43,387 nucleotides of DNA from Clostridia bacterium (lineage in GTDB: Bacteria; Bacillota; Clostridia; Oscillospirales; CAG-272), in the NCBI GenBank assembly GCA_017452475.1, contig JAFTMJ010000088.1, positions 1 to 43,387 of the forward strand, given 5' to 3'. Both the position numbers and the translations under genes were made by a program. Below are positions 14,825 to 25,000 of the stretch, one piece after another (position 1 is the first letter of the stretch; each line of letters begins with the position of its first letter). Under the pieces are notes generated by a model, which did not search any database, was not told the DNA's origin, and saw only the letters and a program-made list of their open reading frames with translations.

Positions 14825-17518
14825 TTATTTTACAAATTCAATTTCCCAAATCCTGTCAAGAGGTGAGGAGTATGGGTTCTTCTCTTTTGGAAGTGAGTTT
14901 GTATTGATTACCTTTGAGTTGTAAACATATACTACGCTACGCTGGTAAACAGGAAGCTCAATTGCAAGGTCAAGGATGCAGCCCATTGCTTCCCTGTAAA
15001 TTGCTGTACGCTGTGCCTGTGAATCTGTTGCTCTTGCAGCCTCAATGTATGTGCTAAGTTCATTGAGAAGGTCCTTCTCCTCCTTAGAGCCTGAGGTCTT
15101 GATGGATGGGTAGCCCCAAGCAAGTGTGCTTGTAGCGGTAGAGTTCTTGTGGTAAACCTGGTAAAGGTCAGGGTCGATTGTGGAGCCCCAAGCAGCTGCC
15201 CAAACGGCAAGTGAGCCTGTGGAAAGCTTTGTGAGCGCCTGTGTATCTGCCTGTACTGTTACATTCCAGCCCAAGCTGTTAAGCAATGCAGCCGCATCTC
15301 TAAAGGTTTGATATGTTGGGTGGTCCTGAAGGTTGGAGCCTGCGATTGTGAAGGTTATCTTAAGAGCAGAATCACCCTTCTGTACGCCTTGGCCGTTGTT
15401 TGCCTTTCTCATATAATCCTCAATAAGAGCCTTTGCGTCCTCGTTATCAAAGTCCTCCATTGGGTAGTAGCGTCCGTTATCACGGTCCGGGTCGCCCTCT
15501 CCATCCTTTGGATATGCCCAGCTTACTGTGGACATTGGCCAGAAAATTCTCTGCGCTGTACCCGGACGGTAGTAGGAAATTGCAAGCTCTGTGTTCATTG
15601 CGCACATAATTGCACGGCGAAGGTTAATATCCTTAACCTTGCTTGCGTTAATACCGATGTAACCGTAGCCCAATTGGTCTGTGAGGATGTACTCAGCACC
15701 GAGATTTTTAAGTTGCTCAATCTTTGTAAAGTTGTTTTCTGTGAGCTGTGGTGTTGCGTAGTGGATGTCACCCTTTTCAAGCATTGGAAGCGCGTTTGTT
15801 GCGCTTACAACCTGGTAACGAACCTTTTCAATCTTTGCGTTGTTGATGCCTGCACCAACAGAATCAAAGTAGTTGTTTGCCTTGAAATATACAACGTTGT
15901 CACTGTAGAACTGGTCGCCTGCAGGATTATTGTTGTTGGAACGGTCTGTTGCCTTGTATGCGCCTGCACCCATAGGAACAGAAATGTTTAGTGGTGACTG
16001 AATAATCTTTGTCATAAAGTCAAAGGAGCCCCATTCAACACCGAACTTATTGTTCTCGATGTCAACGCCAACCTTTGAGCCCTTGCCGTAGTAGTGCTGA
16101 GGAGCAACTGCAAATGCAAAGTTCCAAACAGCCTTAGGGTCGATGCCGTCGATTGTGATTTGAAGCACATCGTACTCATCTGCGTTTGCAACTGTTCCGT
16201 CACTGTTGTGGCTTGTTGCAATCTTATATGTATTACCGTTTACAGTAATTGTTGTGCCCTTTGTTTCCTCCTTGTGACCCAAGGAAACGATGCCTGAAAT
16301 GCTGTCAAACTTAAGGGAGCCGTCGCTACCAACCATTTCGTGGAGGATAACGTCCTTTGCGTTAGAGATAAACTCAGTTACAAGCTTTTGCGCGGAGGAG
16401 GTGTATGAAAGAACTGCCTCAAGCTGGCTTCTCATTGTATCGTCAAATGCGAACTCGATAGCTGCTTCTCTATTGGTAACAGAATACATCTTTGTAAGCT
16501 TAACGATGTTGTTTCTGTCCTCCTTGCCCTCTTCATCCTTACCGTACTCGATTTCTACATAGCCCTGTGAAGCCATGAAGCAGAAGAGCTGGTCCTTAAA
16601 ATCAGCATGCTCCTTATATGGAGTTTCGGTATATGCGTCAAGTGCTGTGTCATATGCCTTTTCAAGCTCTTCCTTATAAAGTGTGCAGAGCTTATTGTAG
16701 TCAGCCAAGAGCTGCTGCTTCCACTGCTCGTGAGTCATAGAAGCGGGGTCTGCGGAGATAGCTGACTTATAGCCTGAAGCGATTTCGCTTTCAGACAAGT
16801 TCATAATAGCTGCCTGCATCTTTGCAACATCAGCATCGTAGGAAACGCCTGTTGAGGACTGAATTCTACCAACCTGCTTATAGGTGTTGATAAGCTGGTT
16901 TATACGCGCCGTAGCTCTGTCTGATGCCTGATTTGTAAGCAAGTCGTCAGAGCCTGTGCCTGTATCGGAGTCCTGCCTTTGAGTTCTGTATGCGTTCAAG
17001 CCCTCAATCTTTGTTGAGTAAAGGGTTGCAGAGCCTGCGTATACGGGGTCAAGATATACATAGAGGTTGAAAAGCACGTCCTCCATTGTAAGAGGATGAC
17101 CGTCAGAATACTTAATTCCGTTCTTAAGAACGAAGGTGTATGTGGTTTTGTCTGCCACATCGTCATATGTTGACATATAGTCCTTTGTTACAACAGCCTC
17201 GTTTTCGCCGAATGCAACCTGAACCTCGCCGTTTACATACTTAGATGTAAGCATACCGATTTGTGTCATTGACACGATGGTGCTGTCTGCACCTGTTGTT
17301 GAATAGAAGGGGTTAAACAAGCCGTCCAACTCCTCGGACATTATTACAAATGCGTCCTTGTTTGCAGGAAGGGAGCTGCCTGTACCGGCATTGCCGCCCG
17401 GTGTCACCGGTGCTGCGCCGCTCGGTGTGGTTTCTGTCTCACCGCAGCCTGCAAAAATTCCAACTATACCCATGCACATTGCAATGCAGAGTATTAAAGA
17501 AAGAATTCTCTTTTTCAT
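14825..17518 (-). CDS. oppA: Oligopeptide-binding lipoprotein OppA (SBP_bac_5), enlarged
   Basis: An 897-residue peptide-binding lipoprotein that would capture peptides outside the membrane and deliver them to OppBC. The signal peptide ends in a lipobox with Cys25 (IFAGCGE), followed by a Thr/Pro/Gly linker. Family-5 binding-protein features are present: the strand TTYTFVLKNGIKYSDGHPLTMEDV and, later, LGYGYIGINASKVKDINLRRAI and RTAIYREAMGCILDLAIELPVY. Usual OppA proteins are 530-600 residues. Here about 290 extra, largely helical residues lie between roughly positions 155 and 445, splitting the domain. No frameshift is visible, so this looks like a genuine insertion. AAAGGAG precedes the ATG. 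The gene lies 42 bases after the upstream lipoprotein and heads oppABCDF. Confidence 0.92.
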   Translation of the reverse strand: MKKRILSLILCIAMCMGIVGIFAGCGETETTPSGAAPVTPGGNAGTGSSLPANKDAFVIMSEELDGLFNPFYSTTGADSTIVSMTQIGMLTSKYVNGEVQVAFGENEAVVTKDYMSTYDDVADKTTYTFVLKNGIKYSDGHPLTMEDVLFNLYVYLDPVYAGSATLYSTKIEGLNAYRTQRQDSDTGTGSDDLLTNQASDRATARINQLINTYKQVGRIQSSTGVSYDADVAKMQAAIMNLSESEIASGYKSAISADPASMTHEQWKQQLLADYNKLCTLYKEELEKAYDTALDAYTETPYKEHADFKDQLFCFMASQGYVEIEYGKDEEGKEDRNNIVKLTKMYSVTNREAAIEFAFDDTMRSQLEAVLSYTSSAQKLVTEFISNAKDVILHEMVGSDGSLKFDSISGIVSLGHKEETKGTTITVNGNTYKIATSHNSDGTVANADEYDVLQITIDGIDPKAVWNFAFAVAPQHYYGKGSKVGVDIENNKFGVEWGSFDFMTKIIQSPLNISVPMGAGAYKATDRSNNNNPAGDQFYSDNVVYFKANNYFDSVGAGINNAKIEKVRYQVVSATNALPMLEKGDIHYATPQLTENNFTKIEQLKNLGAEYILTDQLGYGYIGINASKVKDINLRRAIMCAMNTELAISYYRPGTAQRIFWPMSTVSWAYPKDGEGDPDRDNGRYYPMEDFDNEDAKALIEDYMRKANNGQGVQKGDSALKITFTIAGSNLQDHPTYQTFRDAAALLNSLGWNVTVQADTQALTKLSTGSLAVWAAAWGSTIDPDLYQVYHKNSTATSTLAWGYPSIKTSGSKEEKDLLNELSTYIEAARATDSQAQRTAIYREAMGCILDLAIELPVYQRSVVYVYNSKVINTNSLPKEKNPYSSPLDRIWEIEFVK

Positions 17519-17560
17519 TTTGTTTCTCCTTTATTTATATTAACATTTTTTGAGCATGGG

Positions 17561-18931
17561 TTATTCGTTAACGGTAAGCTCAACCCTGTTACCGTTAATT
17601 ATGTAGGTAATCCTTTCGGGATTGTCGCCAACTATGGAAACGGAAACGCCCGAGAAGTCAATGCCCTGGTTGTTGTTGGAGCCTGAAGCAAGTCCTACAA
17701 ACACCTGCTTAACATCCTTGAAGCGACAGCTTGAGTAAATCTCAATTGTGCCGCCAACGCTGACATTCTTAATATCTGCGCCCTTTTCGATTTTACCCGC
17801 AAGCATACCGAAGCTAACATTTGCAGTCGCTGTGGCACCCTTGTCCATTGTTAAAATCATATCCTCAAAGGCGAGATTTTTCATTTCAGCCTCGGCTGAA
17901 ATTTGACCGAACATACCTACTGAGTAAACACTGGCACCTGAAAGCTGCGCGTACCTGAGATTTTTAATCTTGATAGGAGCGCCGCCCTCTGTTTCTGCGC
18001 CGATGAGCTTACCTGTGAACTTGCCGCCGATTAGATAGTCTGCCCATGAATAGAACTTATCCCTACCCAAGACATCCTTGTAATGGAAGTCAAGATCATT
18101 CATTATTATATAATTACCGTTTAGGTCGATCTTACCTAACTGGCTGGCTGTGTAAATATGCTTCCACTCACCGTCCATGGTATCTATATAAAGCTTCATT
18201 GTGGGGTTAACCGCTGTTGCATTTTCCAAATTCAGTGTGCCTGAATGCTTAACATTTTCGCCTGTTAGCTTGTTTTTGCCCTCAGGGTCTGAATATACGG
18301 ATAAAAATGTTTTGTTTTCAATTTCGGGGAACACACCCATATAGATTTCACCGGTCTTTTTGTCCCAATATGGCATTGCAATTTCACTGTTAGCCGCCAC
18401 TTCGTAGCTCTTTAACAATGTTTCCGGGTCGTCTATTGAGTAGAATTCAAATGAGAACTTTGGAATCCATGCTGCATAAAGAGTCAGCACAGGCTCCGAC
18501 GCCGAGTAGTCACCGTTGGGGTCAAGCTCCAAGCGGTCCTTCTCAAAATCCCACATCTTGGAATAGGTGTAGGACACCTCGCCATTTGCCTCTATTTTTT
18601 CTGTACGCTCTGCATACCAGCCTACAAAGCTGTAGCCGTTCCTTGTTGGCTTAAACTTATTAACATCGCCTCTTGTTTCCTTATCGGCAGGGTTAATTAG
18701 CTTTGCCACCTTCACACCGTCCTTGGTGGGCAAGGAATTTAAAGCATATGTATCTACTATTACAGAGGTTGCCTCTGTTAAGATGCCGCCGTTTGCGTCA
18801 TACTTAACGCTGATTTGATAACCACCCTCATCATATTCATCGTAGTGTGATTCATCTCCACAGGAGGCTATTAGCAGTACAGAAGCAAGAGCAACAATGA
18901 CTAATAAAATTATTCTTAGTTTCTTGTTCAT
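17561..18931 (-). CDS. Surface lipoprotein with Listeria-Bacteroides-type repeat and GLUG-like region
   Basis: A 456-residue predicted lipoprotein (signal peptide, lipobox LIASC with Cys24). Residues about 45-155 resemble one long InlB B-repeat/Listeria-Bacteroides repeat: KYDANGGIL, then RNGYSFVGWYAERTE and LTLYAAW. The second half has a beta-helix-like GLUG pattern: NGNYIIMNDLDFHYKDV, GGKFTGKLIG, VGMFGQISAEAEMKNLAFED. Such proteins usually bind or adhere to surfaces; the ligand is unknown. It lies between the giant subtilase and oppA with short gaps on both sides, so it is probably co-transcribed and may act as a surface partner of protease or transporter. The start has AAAAAGGATG upstream. 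Domain naming is from motif reading only. Confidence 0.8.
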   Translation of the reverse strand: MNKKLRIILLVIVALASVLLIASCGDESHYDEYDEGGYQISVKYDANGGILTEATSVIVDTYALNSLPTKDGVKVAKLINPADKETRGDVNKFKPTRNGYSFVGWYAERTEKIEANGEVSYTYSKMWDFEKDRLELDPNGDYSASEPVLTLYAAWIPKFSFEFYSIDDPETLLKSYEVAANSEIAMPYWDKKTGEIYMGVFPEIENKTFLSVYSDPEGKNKLTGENVKHSGTLNLENATAVNPTMKLYIDTMDGEWKHIYTASQLGKIDLNGNYIIMNDLDFHYKDVLGRDKFYSWADYLIGGKFTGKLIGAETEGGAPIKIKNLRYAQLSGASVYSVGMFGQISAEAEMKNLAFEDMILTMDKGATATANVSFGMLAGKIEKGADIKNVSVGGTIEIYSSCRFKDVKQVFVGLASGSNNNQGIDFSGVSVSIVGDNPERITYIINGNRVELTVNE

Positions 18932-18966
18932 TTCTACTGCATCCTTTTTGTTTTGTTAACGGACAC

Positions 18967-18993
18967 TGAAATAAAGCACGGGGCTTTATTTCA
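18967..18993. repeat. Perfect inverted repeat between the subtilase and lipoprotein genes
   Basis: TGAAATAAAGC and GCTTTATTTCA form an 11-base perfect stem around ACGGG. On the minus strand it follows the subtilase stop by 16 bases but has no T-tract after it. It may be an attenuator, an RNA-processing or stability hairpin that sets different levels of protease and transporter, or a weak terminator. Confidence 0.6.
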
Positions 18994-19008
18994 GCGCAGC
19001 CGTATTAT

Positions 19009-22000
19009 TTATACTGTCTTGTTTGCACCCTTCTTGGTTTTGATTATGTAAACCGTCATAAATGCGGCACAAGCCACAATTACTGCTGAAAGGATAATGA
19101 TGGTTACAATAAAGCCAATGTTTGACTGCTCCTTAACTGTTACCTGTGTAACAGGCGCGCTTGGCTTAACGCTTGGTGTGTTGGGATTTGTTGGTGTATC
19201 GGGCACGGAGGGCTTATTGCCAGCCTCCTGCTCTGCCTTTAGACGGGCAATCTTGTTTTCTGCGGAAACCAAGGTTGCATATCCCTCAACCAACGCCTGC
19301 TGGTCTCTTGTCGGAATCTTGTTATACGCCTCACGAGCCTCGATTACAAGCGCCTCGTGGGAGAGCTTGATTACTCTTGGGAGCTTTGCGATTGCCGCAA
19401 TTGCCGCCAAGGTATCATCTGTTGCGGAGATTGCACCGTCAACAACTCTATCAAAGTACTGACCGTAAATGAAGTTTTCGTAGCCCTGACCGTTAGATGG
19501 TCTTATCATAATCAAGGCTCTGTCAAAGTGACCGATATTATCAATAAAGTTTGCACCGAACAATACATCGTAGTACATACCTGAGGGCACATTCCACATA
19601 TAGTAGTCTACTATGCCTAAGCCCTGCTTGGTAAGAACTGTACCATTGTTAAGCGGAACGGAATAAGTGCCGCCGCCAATGATATTGTCGTAGGAGTTGT
19701 AGTATGCCACATCAAGCTGCTCCTCAAGAACAGGAGCCTCATAGCTTCTAAAGATAACTGTTTCAAGCTTGTCACAGCGGTAGAACGCCTTGTGACCGAT
19801 GGCGTTCAATGCGTGGGAGAGCTGAACTGTTTCAACGTTAGAGCCTGCAAATGCGTATGAGCTGATTCTAACCGTATCCTCAGCAACGATAACAACGCTT
19901 TCCTCACCTGTGCCGGCATATGTAACAAAGATGTAGCCACCGTTATCGGTCTTACAGTAAAGTGAGCCGTTGATTACCTTAACTGTGTCGGAGATATCAT
20001 ATGTGTAGTTATAAACCACATAATCTGTTCCGTTGAACCTGTGTGTTTCTGTCTTAGCAAACGGATCCAAGCTGCAAAGCGCAAACGGGTTATCACCCAA
20101 GCTCTTAAGCTTGTCGCCAAGTGTAACCTTAAACGGTGTAAGGTCGCTCTTAATGAATGCATGCTTGCCTATGGACACAGCACCGCTTAAATCAGCCTCT
20201 GTAACCGCTGAGTATGCAAACGCATACGCATCAAGGCTTGTAACTGCGCTGAAGTTGTTAACCTCAGTCAAGAATTCATTATACGCAAACGCGCCCTCGC
20301 CGATTTCAACTCCGTTTGAATTAAATGTAACCTTATTAAGTCCACTCAAGGTAAACGCGTACTTCTCTACGCTTGTGGCAGAGGACAAATCAATTTCCTT
20401 AAGGGATGTGCAGTTTGAGAAGGAGTCATTGCGAACTGTAACAATCTTATCGAGGTTGATGCTCTCAAGCGCATTACAGCCGTAGAACGCAAGCTCGGGA
20501 ATTACTGTAAAGTTATCTCCAAGAGTTACACTCTTAAGCTCTGTACAGTACGCAAACACACCCTTGCCAACATTTTGATTGTCCGCTGTGTTTTCAATGT
20601 GTGAAAGGTCAATTGACTCAAATGCTGCGCCGTAGTAGTGGAACACATAGGAGTCACCTGAAATCATAATATTTTGTGTAAAGCTGTCAGTATAAACAAA
20701 CTGCTCATCACCTGTGAAGGCAAGGTCGCCAATGGAGATGATGTTCTTAAAGCCAACCTCTTGTCCGTTATGATCAAGAATAGACTTAAGTGAACAGCAG
20801 TTATAGAATGCCTGCTCACCAACTGTAATATTTTCGCCAAGGGTCATTGACACAAGGTCTGCCGCGCCCATAAAGGCGAAGTCGCCAATAGCAACATTGT
20901 TGCCCACAGTAAGGCTTCTCATTGGTGAATTGTAGTTAAAGTAGTAGCAGCGCTGGTTCAAGCCGTTTAGATAATACTCAACGGTGTAGCGGCCGCTAAG
21001 CCTGTTATTGTACATAAATGCGCCCTTGCCAAGCTCAACATCGTTGCCGACTGTAACTGACACAAGCTTGTCACACTCTGCAAATGCGCCCTCCATAACG
21101 GTCTTGCCGTTTGGAATGTTAGCGCTTGTAACTGCGGAGCTTAGGAACGCGTACGCGCCGATATACTCTGCCGCATCAAGGGATGGGTGTGAGGAAATGG
21201 CGGTTGCGAAGAAGGAGTAATCTCCAATATATGTAAGAGCGCCAAGCTGAACATCAGCCAACGCGGAGCATTCAGCAAAGGCATAATTGCCAACAACCGT
21301 AATGCTTGGGATAACAACCTTCTTAATGCTTTCGTTGTCTGCAAAGGCGCCTGCGCCGATTTCAACAACCTTGTCATTGATTAGCTCAAATGCACCGTTT
21401 TCAAGCTCAATCGCCGGAGCAACAAGGACAAGCACCTTTTCATCCTTGGAAAGGATGTAGCTGCTGTTCTGTGCCAAGAAGGCGTTGTTTTCCTTTGCGG
21501 CACTGAAGCTCTTAATGCCTGAGTTTGCAAATGCATACTCGGAAATTACGTTAACGTCCTTACCGATGGTAACATTGTCAAGCCTTGTACAGCCGTAGAA
21601 TGCGCCCTCCGGAATAACCTTTGTATTAATTGTTGCCATAAGCATTTCATCGCTGTCATATGTCTTCATCTTCGAGAGGTTTGTACATCCCGAGAATACA
21701 TACGGACCGTACTTAACAAGCTCTGCGTAAACATTTACCTCGTCAAGCCTTATGTCGCCAAAGAATGCATAGCCGCCAACGGACTGAAGTGTCTTTGGAA
21801 TGGTAACCTTATTAAGGTTCCTGTTGTTTGCAAATGCGTAGTCGCCAATTGCGCGGGCGTTGTCAAGAACAAGTGTACCGCGAAGGTCACAGCCTTGGAA
21901 CGCACCCATATTGATGAGCTTAACATTTTTCAAGCCCTCGCCTGTTACGGTCCTTCCGTTTTCATCCACATAGGTAACGGTTGTCAAGCTGGTACAGCCA

Positions 22001-25000
22001 AAGAACGCGCCGTACTCAATAGCCTCAACTGTGTAAGGAATAACTACCTCCTCAAGGGCGGTAAGTCCTGCAAAGGCATACGGACCTATCTTTTCGATAC
22101 CCGCAGGGATAACAACCTTTTTAATGGTTTTCTCACCAAGGAACTGTACCTTTGTAAGGTTTGGATCCTCCTCGGAAATTTCATCATCTGCGGTCTTTTC
22201 AACATAATCAAAGTTAGAGAACGCATACTGACCGATTTCTGTCAGCACAAGCTCAGCAGGGATATTAACCGTGCCGCCGTTACCGAAGTAGTGGGTAAGT
22301 GACGGACCCGACCTTATCCATGGGTTCTTAACCTCAACATTTATCGTTTCGGAGTAGAAGGTGTTCTTGCCGTCAAGCATAACCTTGGCGGTTACTGAAG
22401 CATAGCCCTCCTCCTTAGCAACAACTACACCGTTTTCATCAATGGAAACAATATTACTGTTGCTGGACTCAAATACTATCTTTGCCGTATCAAAATACGG
22501 AATGAACCTTGTTTTAAGCTCCACCGACTCGGAGGGGAACATCTTTAGGTTGAAGCCGCCGCTGAATAGCTTAACGTCGCCTGTCATACCAATGTCACGC
22601 TCATCGTTATTCAAGTAGTAGTATGCCTTCAAGGTCTTATAGCCTGTAACATCAAATACATCCGCAACAGGCTTATCGTACTCTCTGTAATACTTGGAGA
22701 GTACAGGGTCATTTAGCGCCTCGGGACCTAAGACGGTAATGTGGAACTGCGCCGCATTTCCGTTTGCATCCCTTGCTTGAATGTATGTTTTACCTGCGCC
22801 AACCGCAACAACCTTGTCGTTAACGATTTTTGCAACCCTTGTGTTCATAGAACGGTACTCAATAAGCTCGCTCCAAGGATTTTCTGTGCCGTTTGGATCT
22901 GTTTCAGCACTTGGGTACATAATTGGGTTAAGCTGGTAAACCTGGTTTACGCTTAGGTAGTTTGTTTCATTTGAGGACTCCTCAAAGTAGAAGTCAACAT
23001 ACTCATCGGGCAAGCCGATTTCATATGTGGAAAGGTTCAAGGCGTAGTCATATGCGGTAACAACAAAGGTGTTCTTGTTCTTTGCGTTCGCCTTAAGTTC
23101 GTAAATGTAATCTGTAAGCTCAAACTCAACATAGGTTGTGCCGTTGAAGGTGGAGTAAACAGGTGTTAGGTAGCTCTCAAAGGACTCCATAAGATATTCA
23201 TATCCGTCCTTTGCAAGCTCCTCTGCCGTTGCCTTTCTTACATAACCGAAGTTAAGCGCCATTGCGTAGTGGTTATCGTAAACTGCCACATTTGCGTAGA
23301 GCCTGTTTTTCTTAAGATCCTTGTCATATTCGGTGTAGAACTCACAGTCGGTAACGATTGGAGCCTGGTAGTCGATTACAATCGGGAACTCAAAGGTGTT
23401 CTTAAGGTTAGTGTCAGCACCGCCGTCCTCATAATCAAGGAAGCCCTCAATCTTAACGGAAAGCTGCGCGTTGTTTGGAAGATCATAATCCTGTGTGTCA
23501 AACTCAACCTCAATATTTGCGGGATAAATAGAGCCGCCGTCACCGTAAGACTTACGGATATCGTACTCCTCTGTTTTGAAAATAACCTCACCCGTTGCAT
23601 CGTTTGTGATGGTAACAACCATCTTAGCCGCATTTCTCAAAAGGCCTGCCCAAACGAAGCGGAAGGAGTGAACTGTTTCATCCGAGTAGGAAAGGGCGAT
23701 GAAATCTCTGTTTGCCGCAATAATTTGATCCTGAGGATTCTGCTGGAAGTAGTATGAGCCAAGGTAGCTTACATAGTCGGAGTAAAGACCGCCTATTGGA
23801 CGGGTTGGGTATGCATCCGCCATAACCTTGTCATCCTGTGAAATACCGTCATCAAGCTCGTCCCTGTTTGTTTCAAAGTAATCTGTATCAAACAATGGAG
23901 CCTTTGTCCAGTCGCCGTAGAAGGCGAGATACGGAACGTTTAGGTCAACCTCTGTGCCGCTAACCGCGTCAAGGCTAACGAAGCCCTCAACATACATACC
24001 GTTTTCAAAGGACTCATCAAGATACTTCTTGTCAGCATCGGACAAGGTGATTTTTGCCTCAACCACTGCCACGCTGTTGCCCGAAACGGTAACGCTTGTG
24101 CCATTCTTGGTTCCGCCTGTAACCTTAACAACCTCAAACTTAGCGCCGTTTAGGATATAGCCCTCTTCAGTAACGGTTGTTTCACCGCGAACGGTTTCTG
24201 TTTCGCTAACGCCCTCTGTCATAACAGTTGCGGAAAGCTTGTAGGTAAGCGCGGAGCTGCCGAAATTATTAATAGCAAATTTAAGTGTGTAAACGCCTGT
24301 CTTATTCTTATCATCGCCAAGCTCAATCTTAGCCTTGTCCATTACGCTACCGTCTTCTCTGTCGTAGGTTTGGATGTAAGCTGTTGTCTTAGCCGCGCTT
24401 ACAAGGTTTGCAAGGCCTGCGCCCTGCTTTCTTACCGCATAGGGTAAGCCGTTTGTGTTATACATAACGTCCGCTGTGGACATAAGCAAGCAATTAACCA
24501 AGGAGTTAATTGCCCTATTCTTCTCTGCGCCCTGTGGCATATTCTTAATGCTGTCAAACTCGTTTTCAACATACTGACGGAGGAGTGCGATAACACCGGA
24601 CATATTTGGGCACGCCATTGATGTACCGGAAAGACGGTCATAGCCGCCGCCTGTAACAGCGGAAAGGATGTTACCGCCGTGGGCTGTAATTTCCGGCTTA
24701 ATGCCCAAGTCAGGAGCAGGGCCCCAGGAGGAGAAGTCTGAAATGAAGGGACCGGATGTTTGCAAGCGACCGATCTTGATTTTACCGTTTCCGTTTGCCG
24801 CAAGCAGCTCACCGTCATCCTGTGAAATAGAACAAATCGGAATTGAAACCGTTCCTGCGTTCATCTTTATGTCACCGGACACATTGTTATAAATGATAAT
24901 TGCTGCAGCGCCTGCATCCTGCGCAGCCTTCGCCTTTTCCTCGAAGGTGGTGGAGCCACGGCGAACAAGAACAATTTTGCCCCTAACATCTACGGTCTTA

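Noticed and set aside
15308..15991. Open frame of 227 codons antisense to oppA
   Set aside because: It is a shadow of the oppA codon pattern, with no start signal and an improbable Cys/Val/Leu composition.
19740..22290. Possible CRISPR or DNA tandem repeat array
   Set aside because: The regular spacing comes from leucine-rich repeat codons in the subtilase; the repeat units diverge at the DNA level and have no constant direct repeats.
23269..23757. Open frame of 162 codons antisense to the subtilase
   Set aside because: It lies inside the subtilase gene and shows no recognisable motif or start signal.
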